Shown: piece after piece, positions 1-12,341 of the stretch
Layout of the letters: each line of letters starts with the position of its first letter
Numbering within the stretch: the first letter of the stretch is position 1
Assembly: GCA_037127255.1 (NCBI GenBank)
Contig: JBANSL010000013.1
Coordinates: 16,450,688 to 16,514,687 of the forward strand
Direction: 5' to 3'
From: Persicaria tinctoria
Lineage: Eukaryota; Streptophyta; Magnoliopsida; Caryophyllales; Polygonaceae
DNA length: 64,000 bases
Translations under genes and position numbers: made by a program
The notes under the pieces: generated by a model
Seen by the model: the letters and a program-made list of their open reading frames with translations, nothing else
The model's database searches: none
What the model was told of the DNA's origin: nothing

Positions 1-422
1 ATTTGAGTGTCAACAATCATATGATTTTGCTCCCTGTCATACTCAATCAATCCAACTGATTTCCCACTCTCCCTGTCAGTTGTGTCAACAATTGCAAGTG
101 TTTGTGCCTGTATGCTGACACACAACTCAACAGCATAGTTTACACCATCTAGTGCTGATATATCGAGGAATTCTTTCAAAGCAGTGTCACAATCAACTGT
201 AAGTGGGGCTTTCAGCTTTTTGCATGGGTGCAAATGACTAAATTGCAATTCAAGCACACTGTCTACATTGAATCTAGTGCACACCTTTCTCTTCAAGTCA
301 TGTAGTGTGGTTGAATCATATAGCAAAAACACCTTTGATGTTGTATTTCCAACAAATTCCAGGCCTGTGTCAGCAAACACCCATGATCCACCAAATACTA
401 CTGTAATCACATGAGGTTCCAT
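1..422 (-). CDS. MuDR-type Mutator-like transposase, N-terminal part (cut by window edge)
   Basis: An open frame of 140 codons starts with ATG at 420-422 (minus strand) and runs off the left edge without a stop. The protein begins MEPHVITVVFGGSWVF and continues with an alternating beta-strand region, a 'LYDSTTLHDLKRKV' stretch and a 'LKEFLDIS' stretch. This layout resembles the N-terminal PB1-like module of plant MuDR/MULE transposases, upstream of the transposase core and SWIM zinc finger, which would lie outside the window. A Mutator-like terminal repeat about 750 bases upstream (1165-1247) supports this reading. The catalytic domain is not visible, so the family call is inference. It could instead be a domesticated MULE-derived gene. 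Confidence 0.55.
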   Translation of the reverse strand, partial: MEPHVITVVFGGSWVFADTGLEFVGNTTSKVFLLYDSTTLHDLKRKVCTRFNVDSVLELQFSHLHPCKKLKAPLTVDCDTALKEFLDISALDGVNYAVELCVSIQAQTLAIVDTTDRESGKSVGLIEYDREQNHMIVDTQ

Positions 423-448
423 TTATGATTGACCTATCAATTAATTAG

Positions 449-590
449 AGACAATATGCAAACAAGCACAATGAGTTAATTCTGATTCCATGTCAGCATG
501 ATAGATATAAGTTAGATACAGGCAATATACATACAAGTACAATGAATTGCATCTGATTTCGTGTCAGCATGATAGAAATAAGTTAGATAC
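449..590. repeat. Tandem duplication, period about 71 bp
   Basis: Two imperfect copies lie head to tail, each running from a 'caatatgcaaacaagcacaatga'-like start to 'agcatgatagatataagttagatac'. They start near 449 and 520. They sit just upstream of the MULE reading frame, in its presumed leader or promoter. Confidence 0.6.
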
Positions 591-1164
591 ATGTCATTTA
601 TTTACGAAATCTCAGACAGTGTCAGCTTTACACAACGAATCCAGAAATCAAAACAGATCTATGTAGAACAATTCATACAATTATTTCCTTTCAATTCATT
701 CAAGCACAACATTTCGAATTCATCCAACAAACAGATTTAAGTTTCGTGATGTTGACAAATCGAGTATCTATTAACGAAGCAGATCGACGAAGAACTTGAA
801 ACTCTATATATTGTTGACGACTTACTCTGATTTGTATCGAAACAGTAACAAACGAAGTCGAAATTACACGATCTACACTATACGAGTTCAGCTATTGGAT
901 ATAAAACGATATTTACACACGAATTGAAGTTTTTTTCACAGATCTATGAACGACAGATCTACCAACTATACGAATGCTGACATTAAAACCACAATCCAGT
1001 AATGCTTTGATATTAGATAGATGTAGTACCGAAATTCAGGAGGAGATCGGCGTCGATCGATACCTACAGCGATCGAAAATCAGATCTCGGTCTAATCTCG
1101 TGTCAGCGTTGGCGAAAATCAGAAGGAGAGATCGGGGGAGGTCCGCGCGGCTTTGTCGTAGTAT

Positions 1165-1247
1165 TGTGTATAGTTTTGCAAAATTTCCAAAATCTTGTAT
1201 ATTTGGCTAATTTGGCCTTTGTATTTGTATAGTCGGTAAATTGACCC
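1165..1247. repeat. Probable terminal inverted repeat of the left-edge Mutator-like element
   Basis: Read on the minus strand from 1247 the sequence is GGGTCAATTTACCGACTATA, followed by short motifs of the type 'caaaggccaaattagccaaat' and 'aaattttgcaaaac'. This is the style of plant MULE termini. It separates the leader of the transposase frame from ordinary AT-rich flank. The partner repeat and 9-bp target duplication would lie outside the window, so the border is approximate. Confidence 0.45.
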
Positions 1248-2639
1248 TTTTTTTAACTCTATGTTAATTAAAAAGATATCCCAATGAAATTTGTTATGTC
1301 ATTATTTTAGATATTTTTGTTTTTACTTTTCAACATTAATTTTTATAATTATTGATAATTATATATAGGATATTTTCATGTTACTATTCATGTAATGAGT
1401 TATCACTTGTCACCATTCTTCATACAAACTGTGTTGCCTTTTCGCGTTTTGTTTCATATGGGGTTTCCAATGAATCAATCACTTCTTCATCCACTTGAAA
1501 TTAGACTACAAAATGAGACCACTTCACATGCCATTATACTTATAATGTAATACATCACGAGTCACGACTATTAGTTTCATTTCCTTTGTTAATAGTATCA
1601 TTCGACTCGAACTTGAATCACATAATTAATCCAAAAATAACAATAATAAAACCTAAAAAATTAGGTGAAAAATGACAATGGGTGATCATGTGATAGATCG
1701 AATTAAGAGATGGTTGAAAGATGATTATTTTCACCGGTCCATACCCAACTCATCAGCCGACTCATCACTCACCATCCATTTATAATCTCATTTTTTTTAG
1801 AAATAAATTATTTTCTTTCATAACCCTAAACCCTAATGATGATCTCCAATCCTTACTCCTTATTCATCTCATTCTAATAGTTCTTTGAGTCAACACATTT
1901 CTCTTCAAGTCCATGTACGTGTGTTGTAAAGTAATGTTATTTAAGACAATGTTTTATCTTTTATATTAGTCGGAATTAAAAGATGAGCAGATCGATTACA
2001 AATGGATAAAAAATCACTCATATTTCACCCATCTCATCTATTTAATAATATATGGAACACGTGATGTAATAAGGTACAGAATCATAAATTAAAAATTCGA
2101 TAGACTAGGTAGGATAAGTTTTTCTCATACACATATTTTTATTGACAAAATCCTTAATTTAACAAATAAATGAATAATTTTTATTAGTTTCTATTAAAGT
2201 TTTACCTATTATTTTATTTTTATAAAAATACGACGGGTTTAAGTGGACCTCAACCCATCCCTCGATTAGTACCTAGGAGTAATGATTCATTATGGTTGAT
2301 CTAGTGAAATGAGAGTTCATCCCTAAATCTCTTATCCCCTGTCCTTCACTTTTTCCCTTCCCCAACCAAACGGGCCTAAATGTTTTTAATTATACATGTG
2401 TTTTGTGTTCCTTCATTTGGTGTGTTTGTGCTTTGGCATGAAGTGGACGTTTACGTAGACGTATTGATTGATATAGTTGAAGGCCCCGCCAAAATTCGAA
2501 GAGTTGGAGAAGATCGATCTTGTTGATAAGGTTTAATTCACTCCTTTCAAACAACGAACGGTAAGGTTTAATTTACTTCAATTATTTACCTTTACATTAT
2601 ATCCGACCTCTTAGCCTAGCGACTTCGATCCTCACAAAA
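1248..2639. other. AT-rich flank without a supported gene; one MITE-like terminus
   Basis: No coding exon, RNA gene or paired element end was found. At 2362-2379 the motif 'ccaaccaaacgggcc' followed by 'taa' matches the end of PIF/Harbinger MITEs (GGCCCGTTTGGTT in reverse, TAA target). No matching left end was found, so it may be a relic. Confidence 0.4.
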
Positions 2640-3020
2640 GGCTTCCGCCCACAACAAAACCGCCTACAACCACCCTCTAATCAGCTTCGGGCACCCAGGC
2701 TTCGTCCACCACAAAACTGCCTTCAGGCAACCCTCTAACCGCCTTCGGGCAACCCAAACAAGGCCCACCCTCTAACCGCCTATGGACAACTCACCCTTGG
2801 CTTCGGCAACCACAAAACCCGCCTTCAGGCAACCACCCTTGGCTTTGGCCACCACAAAACCTGCCTTCGGGCAACCACCCTTGGCTTCAGCCACTACAAA
2901 GCCGCCTATAGGCACCAGAAATCGGGCCATCCTAGCTATCGCCTACGGGAAACCCCAAACCTGGCCTTGTCCCATCTTACTTGGCTTTGGCCAACACAAA
3001 ACTGCTTTTCTGCAACCAAA
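2640..3020. repeat. Degenerate C-rich minisatellite
   Basis: Repeats built on 'gccttcgggcaaccaccc' and 'ttggcttcggccaccacaaaac' recur through the stretch. Between 2791 and 2916 they form a clean 42-bp period, giving three 14-residue repeats of the type PLASATTKPAFRQP in the forward frame. The frame has no conserved domain and the repeats continue outside it, so it is treated as non-coding. Confidence 0.65.
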
Positions 3021-3323
3021 CTCTTCCTCGACTTGCTTGATCTGCTTAAAACCCATTTTTTCTTTCATGGCCAAAACCACATTCGGCCTTTCCAAAAAAA
3101 AAAACCATCTCATGCCTAAAACCGTCACTACCCAATCCGCCAACCATGGTCTCCGCCGCCGAGATCCGTGATCCATGGAAGAAGACGCTTGTTTGGCTCA
3201 TCACCTTTGAATTTGCAAAGAACGCATGAAGCTATTGCCATCTCCCTGGCACATCTTCCCGTTTGTGCTATCATATTTGTTAGGATTTTTTTTTTATTAG
3301 GAAAAAATTTGGGTGAGCACGCT

Positions 3324-4671
3324 CTACCCGAAAGCATCCTTGCGGATGAGGTTTGTAAGACCGGAATTGTCACAAATATCAATACCCTTGGCAGAGTGGC
3401 TAAGGTGTGCAACCTTATCAGCCACTCTATTGCCAAGACGGGGTACATGAATGAAAGAAATATCTTTCATAGTCGATAGAAGAAATTGAACGTCAGACAA
3501 GATGAGTTCGATTTCCCATGGACATCTGGCCTTGTTGTTGAGATGGTTGATAATTATGCTGGAATCTCCTTCAATATGGATTTTGTCAATATGTAGCTGT
3601 AGAGCCAATTGTACCCCAAGTTTGAGTGCTAGGGCTTCAGCTTGAAGCGTGCTTTTAATACCTAAATATTTATAGCCTATGTGTATTGGATGTCCATTCC
3701 AATCCCTGATAACCACACCAACGGTACTACGGTTATCAGCGAGAGTTGATCCGTCAAAGTTGAGTTTGAACGTACCTTTTGGTGGTTTGCGCCACTTGAT
3801 ATGATGAGCTTTGTTCCTCTTTACGGGTTGTTTGACGCTTCGAGAAAGAGGGGTTGTGTTATCATCTAACGTACTATCATATTGGAAAGTGTTACTCCAA
3901 TTTATCTCATGTGTAGTAATAAGTTTCAATGCGGCATCCCTATGAGGGACTGGTACCTGCCTAAACATATGTTGGTTTCGAATATACTACGTCGTCCACC
4001 AAGCAAAAGCAAGTTTACCTAGAGTAGCCTTTGGTAGGCTATTACCAATGAATGGCATGATTGAGTTTATATCCCTTGATAGTGAGATTTGACTACCTAT
4101 TGTGGAGTTTATGTGCCCCAGAAATTGAACGAGAGATCTCAAATATTGACATTCGAACAGTAGATGAACATCATCTTCCATATAGCAATTACAAAAATTA
4201 CATGTTGAGGGGATAGGGACTCCCTGTTGGGCGAGCCTAGAAGCCGTGGGAAGGCCATTTGACAGATTTTCCATAAGAAATTTTTGATCTTCGGTAGGAT
4301 GTCAAGACGCCATATCCAAGAGTTGTTGTCTAAGGGAATTGAGGATTCGGCGGAAACTAATTTATATGCGATTGACGTAGTGAACCAACTCTCTCGATCC
4401 GGCCACCAGTATAATCTATCCACAAAATTTGAGGCTGGGAGCGGAATGTCAAGGGATTCCTCCACAATGTTGTGTGGGAGAACAACAGAGAGCTTCTCCT
4501 CCCACCACTTACCTCCCAGGATATAGTCACTGACTTTATCATCGATGTTATCAATTCTTGGGCAATCATCCCTTGACTGAATAGATGATGTTGTAATCCA
4601 GTTATCATACCAGAATTTGATAGAGGTCCTGATGCCAACCGACCAAATAAGCCCCTTTTTGAACTTGTCAA
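3324..4671 (-). pseudogene. LINE zf-RVT and RNase H domains (frameshifted)
   Basis: Three overlapping minus-strand frames (4671-4357, 4465-4139, 4274-3987) contain the zf-RVT module, with 'IWRLDILPKIKNFLWKICQ' and 'CNFCNCYMEDDVHLLFEC'. Frame 3968-3324 is a nearly complete RNase H: 'LNFDGST' (first Asp), 'QAEALALKLGVQLAL' (Glu), 'IEGDSSIIINHLN' (second Asp) and 'RLGNRVADKVAHLS' (third Asp). It ends at TAG 3324-3326. The frame changes mark it as non-functional. The fold is the plant-type RNase H found at the C-terminus of many plant LINEs. Confidence 0.85.
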
Positions 4672-4696
4672 TTAGAGATGTAAGTTTCGCCCATTG

Positions 4697-6186
4697 CTAG
4701 AAGGTGGCACCACTTTTCTTATAATGGAGAATATCCCCCCCTCGAAGATATTTATATTTGATTATTTGCATCCAAACATTATCCGGCTTGGCCAGCGTTT
4801 TCCATAGCAGTTTCATCTGTAGTGCTTCGTTCATTTCTTTGGATTTTCTAATCCATATGCCCCCGCATTTCTTTATTCTACAAACTCTATCCCAACTAAT
4901 CAACGGGTGGTGTTGCAAATCTTTATTCCAGAAAAATATTCTATTAATCTGATCAAGTTCCTTATGAATTGAAGATGGCAATAAGAAACTCTGCATCGTA
5001 TATAGAGGTTTGGCTGATAGATTTGAGTTTATAAGAATAGCACGACCTTGTTGAGATAGAGAGTTTGCACGCCATTTACTTAGTTGTTCTCTAGATTTAC
5101 AGACAATATCTTTGAAGGTTTCTTTGGTTACTCTGTCGTTGATAATCGGACATCCAAGATATTTTTCCAGAGATTTGACGTTGGAAATAGTTAGGCAGCT
5201 ATTGAGTTCCAGGAGTCTGGACTGTGCGATTCCTTTAGTAGCTTGGAAGCATGATTTTTGGTAGTTTACTTTTTGGCCGGAGACTTTACAATAGGAGTCA
5301 ATAATTGTTTTGATTCTTCTATAGACATCTAAGCTGCCTTTCAAGAAGATGATAATATCATCAGCAAATGATAGAAGGGAATTCTCGGCCCATTCCACCC
5401 AAATGTGAAACCAATTGGGCTTCTATCACTATTTGCCTCAGCAGACAGGTGGCGTGCCAATATTTCTGCACCTAGGATAAATAGAAATGGGGAAAGGGGA
5501 TCCCCTTGACGAAGGCCCTTAGAAGGGAAGAACATATCTGTAGGGCCGTTATTCACAAGTATAGAATACGAGACTGTTGTTACACATTCCATAACCCAGG
5601 AAATGAAATTAAGGTGGAACCCAAATTTGTCAAGAATCTTTTTGGTGAAGTTCCAATCAACCCTGTCATAAGCCTTTTCCATGTCCAGTTTGATTGTCAG
5701 CCACCCTTCACGACCCAAACGCGGTCGAAAGGAATGTAAGATTTCGTGAGCTATTAGGACATTATCTTGAATTGACCTGTCTGACACAAACGCCCCCTGT
5801 AAAGGGTGAATGAGCTTACCAATTACTACTTTAAGTCTTTCTGTTAGAATTTTTGAGATGATTTTATATAGGTTGGAACACAAGCTTATAGGCCGGTAAG
5901 GCTTAGTAGTCGAGGGGTTATCTTGCTTTGGTAGTAGAGAAATAAATGTATGATTTATTTGTTTAAGGATTTTTCCGGAGTTGAAGAAACATTTAATGGC
6001 TTTGATAATCGAATTCCCAAGAATATCCCAATAATGCTTGTAGAATTCGGTCGTCATCCCATCGGGACCTGAAGATTTATATTTCCCAAGGTTGAAAACG
6101 GCGGACTTAATTTCACCATTTGTTGGGACACGTATAAGGAATTTATTTTCAGCAGGGGAGATTAAAGGGTGAATTATGTTAGTCAT
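4697..6186 (-). pseudogene. LINE reverse transcriptase domain (frameshifted)
   Basis: The minus-strand frame 6186-5341 shows the RT blocks in order: 'KSSGPDGMTTEFYKHYW', 'ISLLPKQDNP', 'YRPISLCSNLYKIISKIL', 'AFVSDRSIQDNVLIAHE', 'LDMEKAYDRVDW' and 'GLRQGDPLSPFLFIL'. A frameshift near 5390 moves to 5398-4697, which opens with the catalytic block 'SFADDIIIF' (the ADD motif). It continues with the thumb-like 'YLGCPIINDRVTKETF' and 'LSQQGRAILINSNL' motifs typical of plant LINEs. The catalytic aspartates are intact, but the frame is not. Confidence 0.9.
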
Positions 6187-6312
6187 TTCATTAAGAAATC
6201 TATCGTTAATCGCTTTCTTATTAAAGCGTTTTTGAAAATCATTTTTAATTTCTTGCCTAACATTTTCTTCTCCGATTATCAGGGTATCTTCTGTAGTAGT
6301 AATGTTACGTAT

Positions 6313-7457
6313 TTATTTCCTATGTCTTCGGCCTGAAGCGACACGATGAAAATAGGATGTGTTAGAATCTGTAAGCTTGAGATGTTTTGTTTTAGCTCTC
6401 TGATTCCAAAATGATTTCTGGAAAAGCAACATTTTTTCTCTTTTTCTTAACAATCGACATTCTTTACTATTATTGAGTTGATGGTTACTGACTGACACCG
6501 CTGACTGGATTTGTAGCAAGTCATTCTCCACCTCATGTAGTTGACGAAAGATGTTTCCAAACGAGTTCTTGTTCCAAACTTTAGCTTTTCGTTTGAGTAT
6601 TTTTTGTTTAAAAATAAGTTGAAACATTGCAGAACCTGGGCAAGACGCACGCCATGATTGTTTAACAATATTTCGGAAGTCCTTGCATTGAACCCATGTA
6701 TTCTCAAATTTGAAGGGAAGTGCTTTGAAGAGGGAGCTACATTCGAGCGTTATTGTTATAGTGCACTGATATGAGGACAAAAATGCCCCATTTTTGGTGA
6801 TAAGATTAGGTAGTTTTTGAAGAACTTGGTGGTGAACAAGCCCACGATCTAATTTTTCGTGGATATTATCCAAAGCTTCGGGGGATTTTCTCCAAGTAAA
6901 GGGATTACCGAAAGTTGGCAAATCCAAGAGAGAACAAATATTCTTGAAATTAATGAGTCGTGTGAACCTAGCCGGAAGAGTGATAGCTCCGCCCAGTTTA
7001 TCTTCTCTACATGAGATTTCGTTTGGATCCCCCATAACAATGCACGGGATGGGCGACTCATTGACAGTTGTTGTTAAACCTTCCCAAACAGGTCCTTATC
7101 CCGGGAATCTGAAGGGGGGTACACAAACAAAAGAAGAATTGTGAGGTTGTCAGTAATGTTTTCATATCTTAGTCCGATGATCCTAGGCAAATGAAATGAA
7201 ATTGATAAGGTTTCGCTAGATAGTTGGTCATTCTTCCATAAAACACCAAGGCCACCTGAGCGCCCAATGTTAGGCGACCCGATAGCCATATCAAATCCTG
7301 CGTGTTTCCATAATTCTTCGCCAGGCACGGATTCCGATTTTGTTTCGGTGAGGGCCAATAATTGTATGTGTTCGTTTTTGCACAAAGAATTAATTTCCAT
7401 CCAAAATGTTTGCTTTTTAATGCCTCTACAATTCCAATAGCTTATTTTCATATGCAA
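6313..7457 (-). pseudogene. LINE endonuclease domain (frameshifted)
   Basis: The minus-strand frame 7457-7074 begins MHMKISYWNCRGIKKQ, the usual start of plant LINE endonucleases ('WNCRG'). It contains 'LALTETKS' (catalytic Glu region) and 'GRSGGLGVLWK'. A frameshift near 7060-7075 moves into 7035-6313, where 'GDPNEI' (normally GDFNE), 'LDLPTFGNPFTW' and 'EKLDRGL' continue the same domain. The later part is the linker before reverse transcriptase, ending in 'KLTDSNTSYFHRVASGRRHRK'. Reverse transcriptase follows after another break near 6190-6310. Confidence 0.85.
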
Positions 7458-7903
7458 CTTAAGAAGATACGAGGAGAGACGATAAAATTCCTCATATCGA
7501 AACGTTTTTTAGGATGAATTTGTGGGAAAAGGTAAACAAAGCGTGAGCCTAAGCCAACCTGCCAAGGGAGATGTGAATGTTGCATAGCCAACGAGCAGCA
7601 ACCATTATATTGAGATTTGGATAACAAGAAACATGAGATAATAATGCACATGTTATCCAGTTTGTGGATCATGCCAAATGAAACAAAAAGGGCAAACCGC
7701 TTTCTAGTATCACACCAGCACAACCAAGTCCATTCTATCCCAAATCCAAGGATGAAGCCAATACACAAAACATGGGTAAGGTTAGCAAAGAAAATGCTCA
7801 CCTTGTGGACTTGTGTTAACTTACTACAAATAGGTTGAGTAGAGCAGTGTAGCAGCCCCGCCATCAAGGTGTTAAACCAATAAAACCTGATGTGAGTTCT
7901 CAA
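7458..7903. other. Junction between LINE and Gypsy LTR; origin unclear
   Basis: This stretch joins the 5' side of the LINE coding region to the outer edge of the Gypsy 3' LTR. An open frame on the minus strand crosses into the LTR, but it has no recognisable domain and reads like untranslated sequence. It may be LINE 5' leader, or additional LTR sequence missing from the other LTR copy (see findings). Confidence 0.35.
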
Positions 7904-10506
7904 TGAAAATGACCTCTCTAAGTAGAGACTAACCAAAACGGTGTCATAAAAAATGCAGGTAGGCGGGCAAAATGAGAACAAGCTGCAAGATTTGAGAGAC
8001 AAATATATCATATATTTTCTAAACCAAATGGAACGATGTCAATGTACATGTACTAGGTGTAAGACAGACCGGGGAAGCAAACCCCAGCCCCGAATTTTAA
8101 GGCTGAATACCACACTTAACTATAAAAAAGTAATGTCAAAATCATAAGCAAAGACATAAGCAATGCAATTCTCAGCAGCCAGAGGACAAAGAGCCCCTCC
8201 AAACCACAACACCAAGAGCAGAAATCTGCTAGGATGCAACAGCCCAGAGCCGATTGCACTGGAAGTTAGGATGGAAGACTCGTCTGTACCCTTATATTGT
8301 TGGACCTCATGACGAGGGGTTGGGCCCTTTCGGGATTTGTGTGGGGAGGAGACCAAGCTCATAGACCTTTTATCATAACTGTGATGTAAATAAGATTTGA
8401 ATTTATGCAAGACCTGATGCTTCATCGTTTGTAAACCTTTAGAAGGGAGGTAGTGTTGTAAGGAGGAAATCGAGACTTGCAATAATAAAATAGAAATAAA
8501 TCACAGCAAACCAAATTCCGTCCCTTGCAAATAATTACAAGACCTCCTGATGCAGCAGCGGGAAGTCAGGATCGATCCACGAGGAAGCGTGTCAGCGGAT
8601 CCTAGGCAGCGAAGAAATCTCACAGTCAGAAGTCAACAACAGTGGTACTCGACCTCGACTAAGGGTTAGTCGACAGGGGTCAGGCACAGTCGAACACAGC
8701 GCAGCAGTAGTCACAGGGGCTCGTCGATATCGACAAGGCCTACTCGATGTCGAGTAGATGTTCTTTGTCGACTTTGCTTCATCTCGTCGAGTACCTGCAC
8801 AAGTAAGCTACAACGACCTTGGGTCGAAGATCAGTAGTCGAGATCGACGAGTGCTATTCGATCTCGAGTAAGACAGAAATTAAAACGAAATAAAATAAAT
8901 GCAAAGGCTTTGGTGATTTCGACTAAACTTTATGTAAAAGGACTTCCAAGATTGGGGTTTGCAACAACGATAATCAAGCATGCATAAGGCAGAATCAAAC
9001 AAATTATCATGTAAATCGCATCAAAGGACTAAGCTTTCGCCTTTTCCAATAATTAGACAACTCTCTCAAGAAACCCTAATTGTCTCTACTAATTTTATAT
9101 TTATAATCCAAGTTGTTAACATGGATCTCCATTAGACGGGTAATAAACACATAAACAAGTAGGAAAATGCTCAAAACATGATAAAGGTCGGATCTTTACC
9201 TCAAATACGCATGGCTGTCGTCGGGCTCACCCCAACCCTAGAAGTGGGTGGACTACTCGCGCTTCATCGCGAACTCAGACATCCTCAATTGAAAGAAAAC
9301 TAATTGCATTAAAATAAACCAAAGTTTACAACCGCTTGAAGCCAATTCTACTCTCGCTTCACAACTCCAATCGGCCGCTCACTCTCTCTCTCTACTACTT
9401 CTCCTACTTACTTCTCTCTGGAATTGAATGAATGAAACTGAGCCCCATGGGCTTTATTTATAGCCTTCTATTCCTTGCTACTCAAGGATAGAATATCTAT
9501 ATCTATATCTAAAACTATATCTAAAATGCTTAAGGATAAATAAAAGCGATAAAGAAATTAAATCTAAATATATCTAAATTGTCTCAAGTGGATAAATCTT
9601 CTCCTTCATGATGTAACTTGATAGAATCGGATAGAATTCGGTCTTCTTCGAGCCCAAGTAATCCCACACCGAGTAGGATTCGCCAAGCCACGTCATACAG
9701 CTTCTGGATTCGTCGTCGATGCCGACTAGGGCCTTGTCGACATCGAGTAGGGGTGTTGTCGACTGGCTCCTCGGGTGACTCTGCTCGACAAGGCTCGGAC
9801 ATGGCTCCTGGGCGTCGTCGACCTCGACAAGGCTTCGTCTACATCGACTTGGGTTCTTCCTTTCCGCTTCCGCGAGTTGCTTCTTCCGCTGTAGCGAGGT
9901 CGTCGATCCGCAGGTGCGAGAGCTCCCTTCCGCTGGAGCGAGTTGGCGAGCTCCGTCGTCTTGGTGCATCCCGCTGGCAGCGAGGATTTCCGCAGCAGTG
10001 AGCCTCTCGCTGCAGCGAGTCTAGTCGCTGGCAGCGAGTGCTGCCTGGTCGTCTTCGTACTCGGCTTGTCGACTCCGGGCGTGGCGCTGAGGTGTTGTCG
10101 ATCTCGACTAGTGGTCCTCGAGATCGAGTACGGCTCCGGAGCTGGGTTGGTTTGGCTCTCGACATTGCTCCTAGTCGACAAGGCCTGTGCTCGGACATGC
10201 TCGTCTAGATCGAGTAAGGCCTACTCGAAATCGAGTAGCCTGGGCTCTCGTCTTGATTCGACTGGTTCCGCTGCTTCTTTGACCTTGGACTTCTGTAGTG
10301 GTTTTCCGAGCTTTTCTGACCTTCCTTAGAGTTGCTATAAAACGTCTCGAATTCTGCGAATTTAAACAGAAACTGGTGTAGATTCTATAATTTGGTAAAT
10401 AAACACAAACTACATAGATTCTGTACTATCTAACCCAAATGTATGCAAAGTATGCAGAAAACGATATTAAAGTTACTGTAAAATATGGCAAATTTAGCTC
10501 ACAACA
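7904..10506 (-). repeat. 3' LTR of the gag-protease Gypsy element
   Basis: This is a direct repeat of 15017-17619, starting TGAAAATGACC and ending GCTCACAACA on plus (TG...CA). It differs from its partner by scattered substitutions, a shorter CT run near 9375-9400 and an extra stretch of about 20 bp near 9980-10000. It is dense in variants of 'tcgacatcgagta'. Open frames here on either strand recur in the other LTR with stops in different places and show no known domain, so they are not called as genes. Confidence 0.85.
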
Positions 10507-10545
10507 AACACCCCATACTTAAGCTTGCTTGTCCTCAAGCAATAC
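10507..10545 (-). promoter_or_regulatory. Polypurine-tract region of the Gypsy element
   Basis: Reading the minus strand into the 3' LTR gives CTTGAGGACAAGCAAGC, then TTAAGTATGGGGTGTT, then the LTR start TGTTGTGAGC. The 'gaggacaagcaa...tatgggg' context is typical just upstream of the 3' LTR in Athila/Tat-type elements and supports the minus orientation. A similar purine-rich 'TTAAGTATGGGGTGGGGG' lies internally at 11809-11828. Confidence 0.6.
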
Positions 10546-11552
10546 CTTTATCTGTCATTCAGGGGAAGAAATCAAAACTCTCAACATATCAGATTCATTC
10601 TTATATAACCCAACAGTCAATTACCATCCTCGAAAAGGTACTAGTGTCACAAATCCATGCATGTGCAATTATATCAAAGCAACATCTACTCACAAAAGGA
10701 GGGCTAAGCAAAAACATTCATTAGTGACAAAGCATTGATAATCAAGAGGACTTCAATTTAAGCTCAAATAAGGAGTAGATTTGGTAAAAGGCTAAAAGGT
10801 GGGTAATTTCTGGCAATGTGGTGCTAATGATCCGGGGAAATGGAGTATTTCCAAATTGAATTTCCACATTCCTTCTCCATAATATTCATCACTTTTCATA
10901 ATGCTTTTATCGACAATAATGCTTTTACCTCTCTGACCTCAGCGCTGCCTTCTCACGAGTCGCAAACATGGGTGTCATGAATGGCCCCGGATACTTAGTG
11001 CTTTGGACTCCTCACAATGTGTCCCATCTCTCCAAACTATTATCTTAGAGAGCAGGGTCAATCTACCTTTATCTCCTGAGGTGATTGGATTTTCTTTTAC
11101 TCATTAAATTTTCCATATATTTCAAACAATTTCCTTCCAAACTCCAACAATGATAATAATCTCAACACAAATACCATATTATCATCTCCATAATGTAACA
11201 TCATTCTCAACATAATCCCCGGATAAGGTAAAGAATGGCAAATATTTAGGATCATGTGGAGCAATAATTGAAATAAGGCATATTATGGTTTTTTGTGATG
11301 CATAAGCATAGGTATGGCTAGGATTTCAAACAATGAGCATTATATGGGAATATAAAGTCTTCCATCATCTTATCATGCAACATATCAAAAGCAACTTCAA
11401 ATTTTACCTCCTTCTATGGTTTTCAAGAAATAATGCACTTTAATATGACTTCCCTTTACTAGGCAATTTCATGTTATATCTCTAATGAATCCAATTTTGC
11501 ATCGTCGAGTTCAATATATGCTTCCATGACATTATTCAAAAAAAATTCAGTG

Positions 11553-11792
11553 GGGGTCATTTTTCAAACTTTTGGAAATCATGCATGTAAGCACATAAAT
11601 CAATAATGCATTCCAAAATAGCCAAGTAGCAAATTAAAGAAATAATGCACATAAAATGTTAAATAAAGTAAAGGGGTCATTTTTCAAACTTTTGGAAATC
11701 ATGCATGTAAGCACATAAATCAATAATGCATTCCAAAATAGCCAAGTAGAAAATTAAAGAAATAATGCACATATAATGTTAAATAAAGTAAA
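11553..11792. repeat. Tandem duplication, two 120-bp copies
   Basis: The sequence from 'ggggtcatttttcaaac' to 'aatgttaaataaagtaaa' occurs at 11553-11672 and again at 11673-11792, nearly identical. It lies in the non-coding 3' interior of the Gypsy element, between protease and the PPT. Confidence 0.85.
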
Positions 11793-12341
11793 TATGCACA
11801 AAGTAAGCCCTTCCCCCACCCCATACTTAAAATTTACAGTGTCCCCACTGTATAAAAATCAAATAAAAACAAGAGTAAAGGAAGGAACTCACAGGATAAA
11901 ACATCGAGGAAGGCTGATCAGTGCATGTCGAGTAGATGTTCTTTGTCGATATCGAGTACAGTACCCGATATCGAGTAGACTCTCAGCGTCTGGTGGAATC
12001 TGAAGTCGAGGAGCGTCTGGCTGGTCCATGTCGAGTACGTCTACTCGAGGTCGAGTTGTGTCTGGGCTGCTCCTCCTTGTCGCCGTCGATTTGGCCTTCG
12101 TCGATTTTGACTGTTTTTCAGGGACTTCTTATTCCACTTTTCGCGATCCTTTTATGCTTGCCGACCTAAAAGTGTTAGATTGCACACAAAGCAAGACTAT
12201 CCATATAAAACATTCTAAAAGACATAAAAACCTAAAACAAAAACCAAAAATAAAACAAAAAGTTCAAAAGTCCCAAAATCATAAAGTTTTATATACATGC
12301 TCTAGATTTTAGAGTCGCTAGGCCGACTTCTCCTTTTGCGC

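Larger units (their letters stand above)
3283..7457 (-). mobile_element. LINE (non-LTR retrotransposon), degenerate
   Basis: On the minus strand the order is apurinic endonuclease (from 7457), reverse transcriptase, zf-RVT zinc-binding domain and RNase H (ending 3324), then a short 3' tail and an A-run (T-run 3284-3293 on plus). This is the order of plant L1-type ORF2 proteins that carry a C-terminal RNase H. The reading frame shifts several times, so the copy is inactive. No ORF1 (gag-like) product was recognised upstream, and no convincing target duplication was found. Confidence 0.85.

Noticed and set aside
974..1210. 78-codon frame on plus
   Set aside because: No recognisable domain. It overlaps the probable MULE terminal region and runs opposite to the transposase frame.
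2782..3171. 129-codon frame with PLASATTKPAF repeats
   Set aside because: The repeats are a minisatellite that continues outside the frame. No signal peptide or known repeat protein family was recognised.
9574..10329. Several frames above 110 codons on both strands (repeated at 16815-17442)
   Set aside because: They are in the Gypsy LTRs. CG-rich motif repeats lack stops in several phases at once, and the frames differ between the two LTR copies.
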